The notes below the pieces were generated by a model. That model was not told where the DNA came from, ran no database searches, and was given only the letters and a program-made list of their open reading frames with translations. Below, piece by piece: positions 36,277 to 46,207 of a DNA stretch of 64,000 nt (positions are counted from its first letter, which is position 1; every line of letters starts with the position of its first letter). The stretch is from positions 15,469,501-15,533,500 of the forward strand of contig JBAMJR010000031.1 of NCBI GenBank assembly GCA_038501785.1, read 5' to 3'. The position numbers and the translations under genes are program-made. This stretch comes from Myoxocephalus aenaeus. Lineage: Eukaryota > Chordata > Actinopteri > Perciformes > Cottidae.

Positions 36277-38554
36277 TGTTCTCACTGCATTGTGTTTGTC
36301 CCGTTTCAGGTATAATCTGGAGCTAGAGCTGAGAAAAGAGCGAGAGCGAAGGAGTGAGCAGCAGCATCATCATCTTCATCACGATGCTGCGTCCGGACAG
36401 TCCAGCGCTCCTCGGAGGGAGAGGAGACCCCCAGAAAACATACCAAAAGTAAACCTGTGGTCATGAGTATGCACAACTTGGAAGATGAACTAAACTACTT
36501 TGTTCTTTTTTAACTACTATGAGTGTGTGTTTCACCGGCAGCATGTCCCAGAATCCCCATCGGTCAGAAGGGAGAGCGACCAGTTCAACTCGGGAGCAGA
36601 GGACAAAACCAGTCTGAGCTCCAGCTTGTAAGTAGTTTACACAACAACAACAACAACAACACATCTTTGAGGGAATATTGTTTTTTATTTATTCATTCAT
36701 CCCCTTCTCCACCTTCTCAGGTCCTCGAGGTCGCACCACGAGGACGAACAGGTGAGGTCTAAGATGCACAAAGTGAAATGTATAATTATCTTATTAGATT
36801 TCTGTGTAAACAACAGCTTTCGATCAAAGTATTTACTTCAAATTCAAACTCGTCGTTCTCGCTAATGCGGTCAAGTTTGATCTGTAAAGATGCAAATGAG
36901 CTGAAACAGTCGGCCATCGTAGTACTAGTATATTGCTATTGGATGATATTCACAAATCCCATAATGGCCACAATAAACATCTCCTTATTGATTTATTCTC
37001 TGCAGGACGATTCCTTCGTGGAGATCAGTGAGCCTTCCATCTGTACGATGTGTGAGCAGGACGACTCCCTCGTGAAGACAAAGGTACAGAGATGATGAAG
37101 AGTTTATGATATCAGGAGATGTTGAGAAGCTTACGGCTGCCCAGTCTAAAGGGTACCTTTTGGTATTATTCCAACCTTATTTTCCCATGTTTTTTGTGTC
37201 CCAGTACCTAATGGAGACAATAATTTGTTTGAATTGGTTCAATATTGAAGGAGAGCGCTGCAGACGTCACTCGGGGAAACAAGGTTCGGATTGTTGTTTT
37301 CTGTGTCTGACAACATTATGAAAAGAACCCCACAGGGAAATAAAACCCTTTTGACTTCATACTTTTCACTTGAGGCCGCGAGGTTTCTGAAAGAGACTTC
37401 TCCTTGAGCGAGATGCACGATAACAAACAAACCGGAGGGAAGCGAAAGGGAAAGAAAAATTTTTTATTTCTCTCCAGGGTTCTTTCCATAATGTTGTGAG
37501 ACTCATGTAATAACAATCTGAGCCTGCTGGGGGCAGAAGCGAGCACATTTTAGAGAACGTACATTGTTGGTGAGGAGTCGCACCAAAGCATGGCGCTGCA
37601 GCCCTGTGTCGTGGCTGCAGGCTGCAGCATTCTCACTCACTACTGGACCAAGTCATAAATGGTCCCCATTCGTTATTTAGAGTTTTAGACCAAAAATAAT
37701 TTAAGGTGAAAAAAATGCAGGAATTTTCAATGTTTTTTTTTATTTTTTATTTTTATTTTTATTTATTTTTATTTAGAGGAATTGACAACCAGTGATCAGA
37801 TTTAAATGCAAACTGAAACCGATTGGATTTCGATAAATCCAACTCTCTTGTATCGCATGACATGGCGCTCCTCATCCATGATGAACTGAATCAATATTTA
37901 TTAGCCGCACTAGCAGCATAACGATGTCAGTGTCGACCCGTTTGTCAGTTGGTTCACCACTTTGGTCCAAACTGCAACATCTAATCGATTTTTAAATTTT
38001 TCATGCAAATGTTTGCATGCTCGAACGCTAAACTGAGATGGGGAATCGGATAAATATTCATTTCCATGGTTGGTTAAAAATAGAGCCTTACTGTGGTTAC
38101 ATAATATTTGTCAAGTCCTCTGCCTTCGTTCAGAATTTGAAATATGAATATTAAGCTCCCAGAAACTTTGGCAGCACTTCTGTAATACAATAACAGGAAG
38201 TCAGACAGCTTTAAAGAAACATGGTTGCTTTTTTAATTTTATTTTCAGCTTCATAACTTAATGCCAAAAGAATTTTGTTTATAGTGCAAAAACGGCACCA
38301 GTCGAAGTGCTAGAATAAATATTGAGATGTTGGTTTCTTGAGAAAGCCGTAAGGCCGAGAGGTGAAGACTCGGCATCCTCACCGTGTGGTTTTTATTCTC
38401 TCGTCTCTAGAAACAGTGCAAGAACTGCGGCGGCGTCTTCTGCGAGAGCTGCGTGTCCAACGAGCTGCCGCTGCCTTCCTCCATTCTCCCGGAGACCGTG
38501 TGCACCGCCTGCTTCTCTCTGTTGCTGCAGCAGTACGCGTCGACGCCGACATGA
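24749..38554 (+). CDS. rufy3: RUN and FYVE domain containing 3, long isoform (644 aa)
   Basis: RUFY3 binds ARL8B on lysosomes and recruits dynein-dynactin for inward transport; the short form (Singar1) supports single-axon polarity in neurons. Coding exons: 24749-24926, 26893-27066, 28094-28211, 28347-28448, 28888-29011, 29975-30039, 30936-31001, 31100-31169, 31249-31338, 31704-31787, 33243-33410, 34797-34894, 35995-36114, 36310-36448, 36542-36627, 36721-36751, 37006-37083, 38411-38554. All junctions keep frame (1935 nt). The RUN domain covers about residues 80-230 (QFFVVMEHCLKHGLK, GRAWLRLALMQKKL, GLLVGLNVIDANLC). Coiled coil follows (about 255-530), with a His-rich patch EQQHHHLHHD. The C-terminus is a FYVE-like finger with four Cys pairs (CTMC, CKNC, CESC, CTAC) but KTKKQCKNCG where classical FYVE has R(R/K)HHCR. 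The start agrees with the mammalian N-terminus (PTTDKITQAA, TIYLC). Identification is close to certain; exon ends are read by eye. Confidence 0.95.
24974..25012. repeat. (GT)n microsatellite beside rufy3 exon 1
   Basis: About 19 GT units starting 47 bases into intron 1. Confidence 0.95.
25541..25575. repeat. (CT)n microsatellite
   Basis: About 17 CT units in rufy3 intron 1. Confidence 0.95.
26443..26479. repeat. (GT)n microsatellite
   Basis: About 18 GT units in rufy3 intron 1. Confidence 0.95.
27165..27853. mobile_element. Candidate non-autonomous DNA transposon with CCGGTGTAAC ends
   Basis: CCGGTGTAAC at 27165-27174 is matched by GTTACACCGG at 27844-27853. The inverted similarity continues inward in patches: the left side has CCCCAG, TATACC, GGCCTAGGCTAGA and the right side the complements of CCCGCCC, TATACC and GGCCTAGGGTAGA. 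The 689-base interior has no transposase. It lies in rufy3 intron 2. I could not find a convincing target duplication. Confidence 0.6.
27990..28017. repeat. Poly-T tract
   Basis: About 28 consecutive T, some 75 bases before the acceptor of rufy3 exon 3, apart from the normal pyrimidine tract. Confidence 0.9.
28449..28887 (+). other. rufy3 intron 4
   Basis: Non-coding; nothing recognised beyond splice sites. Confidence 0.7.
29012..29974 (+). other. rufy3 intron 5
   Basis: Non-coding, AT-rich; a short GATA run near 29790. Nothing else recognised. Confidence 0.7.
30275..30559 (+). mobile_element. Solo LTR with perfect 5-bp target duplication
   Basis: The 285-base segment starts TGTGGTGGCAG and ends GTGTTACA, and is flanked on both sides by GCTAT (30270-30274 and 30560-30564). 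Inside are a TATA-like TACATAAG near 30409 and AATAAA at 30474-30479, in the order expected for U3-R-U5 in plus orientation. It sits in rufy3 intron 6, sense to the gene, so its AATAAA could act as a cryptic polyadenylation signal. Superfamily (gypsy-like) is inferred from the 5-bp duplication. Confidence 0.85.
31829..31866. repeat. (TA)n microsatellite
   Basis: TA run at the left edge of the Tc1 copy; it may have grown from the TA target site or replaced the element's end. Confidence 0.93.
31867..33180 (+). mobile_element. Truncated Tc1-like transposon, itself interrupted
   Basis: In rufy3 intron 10. The left part (31867-32098) corresponds to the helix-turn-helix-coding half, and the right part (32628 to about 33150) encodes transposase: LRRMGYNSRRP, VAWSDESRFLL (first catalytic Asp), GGVMVWGMFSW and YFQQDNAPCHKAP (second Asp). 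Homology stops after FLEHDNEF, before the third catalytic acidic residue (in the usual IEHLWD-type region), and the frame closes at 33191. Both terminal inverted repeats are absent. The known autonomous relatives encode about 340 residues. Transposition-incompetent. Confidence 0.85.
32099..32623 (-). mobile_element. Solo LTR inserted in the Tc1 copy
   Basis: Bases 32099-32623 interrupt the Tc1 sequence between CGTTACAAC and CGAGGTATG, which are contiguous in intact relatives. CAAC is duplicated (32095-32098 and 32624-32627). Read on the minus strand, the 525-base insert starts TGATAATATAA and ends GCATTAACA, with a TATA-like GTATTAAAG and a downstream AATAAA (GGAAAATAAATTC), the normal LTR order. 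A 4- to 5-bp duplication fits gypsy, BEL or copia elements; I cannot choose. Confidence 0.82.
32634..33191 (+). pseudogene. Tc1-like transposase fragment
   Basis: An open frame of 185 codons covering the middle of a Tc1/mariner-family transposase, with two of the three DDE residues as described for the element. The last 15 or so codons are not transposase. The N-terminal DNA-binding half is on the other side of the inserted LTR. Confidence 0.85.
33453..33617. mobile_element. Hairpin (MITE-like) element in rufy3 intron 11
   Basis: Arms of 32 bases at 33453-33484 and 33586-33617 are inverted copies with two mismatches (core CGCTTGGTTTCCTTGCGTCT). The loop contains more GACGCAAGG words. No coding sequence. 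Confidence 0.7.
33618..34796 (+). other. Rest of rufy3 intron 11
   Basis: Contains a small tandem CAGCCGATCA array at about 33705-33740 and AT-rich DNA; no exon seen before 34797. Confidence 0.6.
34485..34610. mobile_element. Second hairpin-type element sharing a module
   Basis: TTTCCTCGAT near 34497 and ATCGAGGAAAAG near 34567 form an inverted pair. AAGAGACTTG plus ATGCACCCATT (34583-34605) repeats the module at 33558-33580 of the neighbouring hairpin, suggesting one family. Confidence 0.5.
35264..35273 (+). terminator. Polyadenylation signals of the rufy3 short isoform
   Basis: AATAAATAAA provides two overlapping hexamers 115 bases after the short-form stop codon. Confidence 0.7.
35274..35994 (+). 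other. rufy3 intron between short-form last exon and long-form exon 13
   Basis: Holds T25/G10 homopolymers at 35461-35497, a GT run at 35880-35909 and a C-rich pyrimidine tract directly before the acceptor at 35995. Confidence 0.7.
35880..35909. repeat. (GT)n microsatellite
   Basis: About 15 GT units, 85 bases before the acceptor of long-form exon 13. Confidence 0.93.
36216..36272. repeat. (TA)n microsatellite
   Basis: About 28 TA units, about 40 bases before the rufy3 exon at 36310. Confidence 0.95.
37084..38410 (+). other. rufy3 last intron
   Basis: Non-coding, AT-rich, with a TTTTA-rich stretch near 37731-37775. It splits the FYVE-like finger between CTMC and CKNC. Nothing else recognised. 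Confidence 0.7.
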
Positions 38555-40120
38555 GACGGCGCCCGACCCGAGGCCTTCGGTTTGTCGGGCCGGCGCTGCC
38601 AATATGCACTTTTTTTTTTGACTTTGTGACGTCATGAGAGATCATGAAGAGTCCCGCGAGTTCTGGACCTGCCGATATTGTAGTTACTTCTAGGTTAGTG
38701 ATGTCTGAACATGTTGCCACTGGGGAGCCGTCTGGATGCAGGTTTTCAAACGCTGGCGTCGCCTTAATTCTTTCTTTCTGGCTGAAAATGTGTTGAGCTG
38801 CTTTTAGTGAAAACCTGCATTTTGAAAAAGCTGTAAAAGGAAGAAAAAAATGGCATAAAAAAAACCTTAAATCATCTCATCCACTAAGTGGATTATTGAT
38901 TAAAAGGGTCATCTGACGATATATTTTTTAAATAATCCTGTTTAAAAAAAAAAAGTAAAACTGGACAACTGTTTCATTATAACACAGCTATTAATCATAA
39001 ATAGATCAGTATATGATGCATCAGGTGAAGCATGAATTTACACACTTTTTCTCAAAGTGGCCTCTGACTCCAGTGGATGCTAACAAAAATCACTTTTGAC
39101 CAAATATTATATTATACTATATTAAACATGTGTTTGCATTTTGTGAAAGACTGCGGTCAAAAAGGGTTTTATACACTACTTAAAATGAAAGTAAACAATC
39201 ATAAATATACACATACATTCGTGATACTGTGTAATGAGTTATGAAGATTGTAAAACTGTAATGCAGAAGTTAAGAACAGAAAAAAAACCTAATGTAATCA
39301 CAACGTTGTGATCCCAGACTGCATCTGGAAGGTAACAAAATGCACCGAGCAGCATCTCTAAAGCATGTTGACATGTTCCATCTTGTTCGTTTAATCCGTA
39401 CAAAACGCTGACTAAAGGTTAAAACGTCTGCTAGGAGGATTATTTATTAGTCATCTCTTTGGGTGTTGAACGTGGAAGTTGGTGCACTTTTAGGTGCTGG
39501 GAGGTGTTGTCTTTATGCTAAGCTAACTGGCTGCCGGGTGTAGCTTCATATACTTACAGACGGAGGGTCTTTTTTTTTTTTTATATATATATATATATAT
39601 ATAATTATTTTTTTTGCCCATAATAAAAAAATAAACTTTTTATCTGAGTTTTGTGAAAATACTGTGAAAAGAGTTTGATTGCTCACACTGCAGCTTAATG
39701 TTCACCGATCAGATAGAGACATTCGAGATCTCTTCAAATGAGCGCATGCCCCCAAAAATATCACTGTTCCTTTTTAAGTTTACAACGCTGAGTATTCCGG
39801 GTGAAATGTGGCGACTGCAGCTGTTCTGTATTATTTAGAATGTTTTGTCACATCAGCGTCCGGTTGAATTCTAAACATTCAGATATTTAGATTCTAGTCT
39901 TTTCTCTGGATAATCCAATCTCATCATATTACGGCACTTTTAAATGCATGGCTCTCTGCCCGACTGGCTTGAAGTACGTCTTTATAACAGCTGTTTGTAT
40001 GTTTTGTATGAAGGATATTTAGGAGCGCAGTAAATCCAGCTCCGTGGTTCTTGTTGAGGCGAATTAACCCGCGAGATGGAAATGCTTAGATCAACAATAA
40101 ACTTTTATTAAATGTTACTG
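38555..40120 (+). other. rufy3 long-isoform 3' UTR
   Basis: About 1.55 kb from the stop codon to the signal AATAAA at 40096-40101. It is AT-rich, with a T-run/TA tract at 39571-39603. No other plus-strand signal with a better position was seen before convergent grsf1. Confidence 0.65.
40096..40101 (+). terminator. rufy3 long-isoform polyadenylation signal
   Basis: AATAAA followed by a GT-rich segment (TGTTACTGGTGTGCG) within 35 bases, the expected downstream element. Confidence 0.6.
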
Positions 40121-40585
40121 GTGTGCGACTCGATTATTTTAACATTCACCTTTTGTGCTGATAATCCTCTGAACTAAAAGGACTTTTTATTGTGAAGGAT
40201 GCGATTTGTTTATTCCGTTGAATTATTCTCTGCACAGAAACATATTTTGCCCGTTAGATAAAATATTCTTCATTAGTGGATATGTTAACAATAAGTGCTT
40301 TTTAAAGACACATCCTCTATCTCAAACATACCACTGACCTTCAAATGCTTTTCTGGAGCATGATTTGTCCCTGTATTTAATATTTCTGTAAAAACTGGTG
40401 AACACGTGGAGTAATCATCAGGATATTAAAAAGTCCAACAGAAGTAAATATGCACATTTGAATGTAGGTCGGTTTCCAAATTTTTTAGATTTACAGATTA
40501 TTTCACAGGACAAACATTTCCAGACAAACTAAATGTTCAGAGAACAGGCAGTGAAGGCAAACAGTTTTTTTTGACACCAGGAATG

Positions 40586-40591
40586 TTTATT
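40586..40591 (-). terminator. grsf1 polyadenylation signal
   Basis: AATAAA on the minus strand, about 75 bases past the grsf1 stop codon. The two convergent transcripts would end roughly 450 bases apart. Confidence 0.65.
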
Positions 40592-40666
40592 GTTCGATGT
40601 CAGTCAGGCTGGAAAATAATTACAATAGTCCTGCTTATGTGTGTGAGAGTCTGGGCATCTGTGTGT

Positions 40667-41730
40667 TCACCTGCAGGAGAAAATACATGTTAAAAAAGGT
40701 CAAACTAGTAAATTCACATTGAAGTACATCAAAATATCTTTTTTTTTTACAAAAAAAAATAAAAAGCAGCACGGCGACTTCAGTGTGTTTTTCTTTGTTC
40801 CATTAAAAAGCTGGAAATTCCCAGCTGGTGGGTTGTAATTACAACTTGTGTGTTACATCCTGCAGAAAGCGGTGCAGCCACTAAACTGTCGTTAAGAAAT
40901 GCACAATTCTGTCTCTGGGACTTAAACGCGCGAGTAAGACATAAAACATGGAGTATTTTTTTCTTGTGGGAATTTCTCACCTTTCATCAGAGTTCAGGAA
41001 TAACTCAATGTATCTTTCTCCTAAAAAAATAAAAGACAATTATATCAGAAATATTCAGTTTAAAAATTCCAGTGATGAATCAACAGCACTGATTATGAGA
41101 CCATTTTTATATTGAAACAAAGAATTTCTAACCGCTCTTCGTCTGTCTCACCTATGTACATGCGGTCTCTGGTCATGGCGGTCAAGGCGTCCTGGTGGCA
41201 GCTGAAGTAAACGTCGGCCTCTCCGCTCGGCCTCCCTTCAGGGCCGCACTCAATCAGGATCTTAGACACAGCGAGAGGAGCGAAGAACTGCAGGAGGAAA
41301 ACAAACACGTATTGTGTTGAAAGTATCATGTGCAAAGGGACTTGTAATGCAACAACGTAACCGGCCTCTTTTTATGTTATTTATGTATTTTTACCTTAAC
41401 GACGTCTTCTCCGGCCACCTGGAAGGGAAGTCCTCTCATGTGGATGTAGTGAAGCGTGGCGCTGTGAGCGGATCCTGATGGAGCACATGTCATTAAACAA
41501 GAAATAATAATTGAGCATTTGTGCTCAAATTATGATTTAAAAAAAATATATATATACACTATAACTGTCTACTAACCTAGTTGACTTATCATTTGGGCTT
41601 TCATTTGTATTTACAACAATTTTCACAGAAAATTACTATTTTTTCTAAAACAAATAGATCAGTTTAAATCCTTTTTTTTTTTTTTTTTTAATCAAACAGG
41701 ATTTTGTTCCCAACCATAGATGTGTTTTGT

Positions 41731-41765
<35 letters not shown>

Positions 41766-44700
41766 GTGAAGGTGTCGGCGAGCTGCTGATTATTAGGGGT
41801 GAAAACCACAAGTTTCATCACTAAACAATATTATATTGTTTCTTTGGACAATGTTACAATATTTGCTGAGATCACAAAGTCTGCCACAGCACGAGTTTGA
41901 TTCAATTAAAGTCAGCCCAATTGTTATTCAACACAATCAGTTACATTTATACTATCGACTGACTACCAAGCTATTACAATATGATCTGGCTATGTCATCC
42001 TTGGTCTCTGGAGGAAGTGGTGACACATAAGCAATGGGAATTCCAAAATAAAAGGCGTATCTTGAAGATTTTTTTCACTTTGCATCATTTTTACGGTTCC
42101 AGATAGATGAATCACATTATGCACCAAAGTCCCTCTAAGAAGGTAGAACAATAAATAGTTGGGCAACAGTGTTTAAGCAACAAATTAGTATTTAAAAGTC
42201 AGATTTTTTTTTTACACTTTTGAACCACTGTCATTTCAGGAGGGAGGGAGGAGCTAACAAATTAAATATAATAACGAGTCCTGAAATCCCCTCACCAGTT
42301 TTGTTCTGCGAGGCGGAGGCGGTCCTGCTGGCCGACTGCAGGCCGACGTGAGGAGAATCCGAACTCGGCTTCTTCTTCCAACTCGAATGAATCTGGTCCT
42401 TTCTGCTGGGAAACACCTCGATGTATCTGCAAACGCAAAACAGTGGAGAGACACATCGGTGACCGGTGTTCCTCGGAACGAGAGGCGTACCTTCATGCGA
42501 GAGCGAGCGGCAGCCGACCTGTTTCCGATGACCTGTCTGTCTCTCTGCAGAGCTTCGTTCGCCGCTTCTTGGGAGGAAAACTGCACGAAGGCCTCTCCCG
42601 AGTTCCTTCCTTTGCGGTCCAAGACGACGGTGATCCCGTTCTCCGCTATGTCCAAACCTGAGGGACACAAACACAGACGGTTTGGGTCATTTTATTGTGT
42701 CCTTTAGTCCTTCTCTTTTTGGAATCAGTTTGGTTGTCAAATAAAATCAATCACTGCTCAAACTCCACTTTAAATTATAGAGTCTACAAATCATTCATTT
42801 TTACAAATATGTTTCATTACGGAACCTATAAAAAAACAACTGCCATTTCACTGGGCCTTTGATTATTAGGGGAAACTACATGTAGCGGTTTCTAACCGCA
42901 GCACAGATCCAGTGTTTCACTGTAAATCTGATGTTGGGAGCAGTTTACCCGAAAAAAACTGGACGATGTCTTGGTCTGTGCAGGAGAAGGGGAGCCCTCT
43001 GAGGCGCACCACGCCGCTCTCGGACGGAGCCTGGGCCACTTTCTGCAGGAGGGCTTCTGCGTCGCTGTTCGTCACTTCAAACACTGCAAAGAAGAGAAGA
43101 AGAAAAGAACACACGTTTTTATTCGTCGTTGTATTTACAGTGTATTGTTCTGTTAAAGTGTCACAGTAAGCCCCTTCCCCCCTCCAGGACCCTGAAACTG
43201 AAGCAGCATAATAACCAGGCACGTGCACAGATAGACCCCCTAGTGGTGCTCAAGCACCTGCCCGTTTGCCCTGGATGAGAAAAGTGCCCCTTCTGCTGGA
43301 GCCCAATTTTTTTTCTTCATTCATCAGTATTTAAGAATAAAAAATACTCTCTCTGTCATCATTTCCCCCCAAATGTGTTTTATATCTGACGGGGCATTTA
43401 TTTGAGTTCTTGTGAGAATTTCGCCCCGACAGCCAGCCAGCAAAAAACTCACGAAATCCGTGATTTCAAAGCCTTGTCCAGCTGTTTACTGACGTCATGT
43501 TTAATGTCGTTCGCGGAGCCGTTTTCAGTCTTTCACGGCCCTTTGCATGGGCATTTTTAATGCAGCAGAGTGCCGTTTTTAGTTCAATTTCTGTTATATT
43601 CATGTAATGTGCTGTAACTCTGTTACGTTGTTCATTGTGGTCACATGACATCTATTGCTTCTGTCCATCTGGGGAGAGGGATCCTCCTCTGTTGCTCTCC
43701 CTCAGGTTTCTTCCTGTTTTCCCTGTTAAAGGGTTTTTACTATCTTTATTTGGGGAGTTTTTCCTGATCTGATGGGAGGTCCCGGTACAGGGATGTGGGC
43801 AGGTAGAAAATCCACGGCCCGCCACTGTACCGTTACATGATGCTGATGTGGCCCGGGGTGAAAATGAGTTTGACACCCCTGCTTTGATTTATCCAGAGCA
43901 GAGTTTTGATAAGTTTTAAGTTAGAATATTTTTGGATTGCATTTGGTTATACATGGCCTTGTTTTGTCTGTTTTTGCCTGTTATTCATTTATTTATTCAA
44001 TTTGATAATTTGAGTTAGTTTGTTAACAACAACAACAACAAAAAAGATAGAAAATAGTCATATTTTAGTAGAAAACATTTTGGCTATAACTCATGAGCAA
44101 TAAGCATAAAAAAAAAACAGAAATATACAAGTTGAAAATATCCTACTGTGTTTTTAATTTATTTATTATAATTTTTAATTTCATAAATAATTTTGGCAAT
44201 GGGTGCCCCTTTTTTTGGTGTGAGCACCTGCCCCCCAAAATGTCTGCCTGATGATAACCATTCATTTGGCCGATCAAAATCTTTTTCCGACTCGGGAAAC
44301 AAAGTCACGCACCTTCCACGTATCGCGGGCCGAGGTACTGCCGGTGCTTCTCCAGGGCTTTGCCGACGTCCTCCTCGTGCTCCATCTCGATGAAGGCTTG
44401 TCCCGACGGCCTCCCCATCCGGTCCACCGTGAGATGGACCCCCTTCACCCCGTCACGTATTCTGCACTCTGGAATACGGCAACAAACACGGGAGACATTG
44501 TTTATTTCTCTACATGATCTCAATGTTTAACTGGATTGTTCTGGTGGATTTTTTTTTTTTATGTTGGACAATCAGGACAGTCAACACAACAATGTCATAG
44601 AAGAGTACACAATACAGCTTTCACCTTAAGACTAATAGTTTTAGCATATATTTAGTTATTAAAGAGTTATGATAAAGATACAGTATAAACTGAGGCAGGA

Positions 44701-44827
44701 TATTTTGATACAATCTTTAGTATTATTCTATGAACAACTAAGGTCTCTATGGAAAAAATCATCTCACTGGGATAAGGGTTGCAGGTAATTACTTTAATTG
44801 ATTGTTTTCTTGATTAATGTATTTTTC

Positions 44828-44880
<53 letters not shown>

Positions 44881-46207
44881 TTTATTTATTTTCTTATCTT
44901 AATATGTTTCCTCTCGTTTATTTTTTCAATTTTCAGTTTTCCTCCTTTCCTTTTATTTTTTCTGTCTATTTTCTCTTTTATTCATCTCTCCATTTATCTT
45001 GTTGTTTTTTCTTCAATTTTACAACGTTAACAATAAAAACTTAAATTTAGACACAAATCTGAACTGTGAAAAACGAGCTTTCAAAAACACAGCGAGCCAA
45101 CAAAGTGCTGACAAACTTAAATGCATCCGTCGCGATGCAACAAACACAACTAGAGGTGCGACGGTGACGCTTCTTCCCCCGAAATCCAAACTCTCTCACC
45201 TGAGAAGAACTGCAGGAGCTCCTGAGCCGAGCAGGACCAGGGGAGACCCTTCACCTGCATGATGTACACCTCCTTCTTCTCCGCTGCTGGATCCGACTGG
45301 TAGGCCGGCAGCGGCGGGTATTCGTCTTCACAAGGTGCTCCCGCCTGGAAGACGTGGACGTTAATGAGACAATACAGAAGTGCTGTTCAAAGAACCACGG
45401 TTTTTATCCAGGTATTTTACAGTCCAGTAAAGTCCAGGTGTTCACCAGACGATTAAAAATAAACTGCAGCGCTGAATATTTGTTTAATATGGAGGCAACA
45501 AACATTATTGTTCTACATTTCATTGCTCCACCTCAACATTAAAATGGATGGACACATTAATGCATCACCAATTATATTATGAATCAACATATATTAATCT
45601 GAAACAGTGCATTCTGCACTTTTGAGTACTTTTTGAGTACATTTCGATGCTCATACCAGAGTACCGCTTTGATCATCATCTCTGAATTAGGTTGTCAATA
45701 CTGCCAGAGGTGGAAGAAGTATTCAGATCGTACTTCAGTATAGGTAGCAAATAGTGATGCATTATTGTTTACATCATTTTAATGGTGCAGTTATTTTAAT
45801 AACTTTATGTACTTCTGGGGAAATTAACCTGTCACAGTACATGTTTTGTTGATTTGCATGTTGCATTACTAATCTGAATCTGCAAAGTAAGTAGTAATGT
45901 AGTATAATTAAACTATCTGACTCCAGATTGCAGTAAAGTTGGAGTATAAAACAGCGGTGCTGATCAGTCACCTCCTCACCTCGGGACCAACCTTGGTACA
46001 GAACCGGTACTGGCTGCTTCTCACTGCGGACTGCAGCTGGCAGACTGCCGGGGTGGTTGATGCCCATGTCGGCTGCTGCGTGAAGGCGCACCGGGCCGAC
46101 AACACGCTGCTGCTGCTGCTGCATCTTGTGTTGATACTTGTCGTCACCTGTCTGACTGCGACACACCGCTGCAGCAGAAACAACAGAGATTTACTGCCGC
46201 GTGACAT
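40667..46207 (-). CDS. grsf1: G-rich RNA sequence binding factor 1 (397 aa)
   Basis: GRSF1 binds G-rich RNA and, in mitochondrial RNA granules, helps process and degrade mitochondrial transcripts. Coding exons from the 5' end: 46207-45980, 45344-45200, 44468-44313, 43083-42949, 42657-42519, 42426-42296, 41474-41395, 41287-41152, 41020-40981, 40670-40667. They total 1194 nt in frame with a stop. The N-terminus (MSRGSKSLLFLLQRC, basic and Ser-rich, few acids) looks like a mitochondrial presequence. Three quasi-RRMs follow, each with the family signature: VKGLPWSC/GRPSGQAFIEM (about 97-170), LRGLPFSC/RNSGEAFVQF (about 195-270) and MRGLPFQV/RPSGEADVYF (about 320-390). The end, RYIELFLNSDER, is split so that the last exon supplies only G-TGA. 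The protein is shorter than human GRSF1 (480), mainly before RRM1. The donor after exon 5 (CAG|GTCGGC) is weak but required for frame. Confidence 0.95.
41475..42295 (-). other. grsf1 intron 6
   Basis: Two long T runs on the plus strand (41674-41690, 41735-41763) give poly-A on the transcript strand. No exon recognised. Confidence 0.7.
43220..44235. mobile_element. Repeat cluster in grsf1 intron 3
   Basis: The region starts GCACGTGCACAG...GTGGTGCTCAAGCACCTGCC and ends with GGGTGCCCC...GTGAGCACCTGCCCCCC, words shared by both sides and typical of a fish hAT-like repeat. Inside, GGGGAGAGGGATCCTCCTCT, GTTTCTTCCTGTTTT and GGGGAGTTTTTCCTGATCTG match a very common fish retroelement tail, and GAGTTTGACACCCCTG is the end of another common repeat. 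So several nested fragments are present; boundaries are uncertain. Confidence 0.6.
44469..45199 (-). other. grsf1 intron 2
   Basis: Contains a (TA)n run at 44838-44878 and T/C-rich DNA to about 45010. No exon. Confidence 0.7.
44838..44878. repeat. (TA)n microsatellite
   Basis: About 20 TA units in grsf1 intron 2. Confidence 0.95.
45345..45979 (-). other. grsf1 intron 1
   Basis: Non-coding; nothing recognised apart from splice sites. Confidence 0.7.

Noticed and set aside
42231..42674. 147- and 138-codon frames read through grsf1 exons 5-6
   Set aside because: They run through the intron and lose the RRM frame; the spliced exons restore RYIEVFPSRK.
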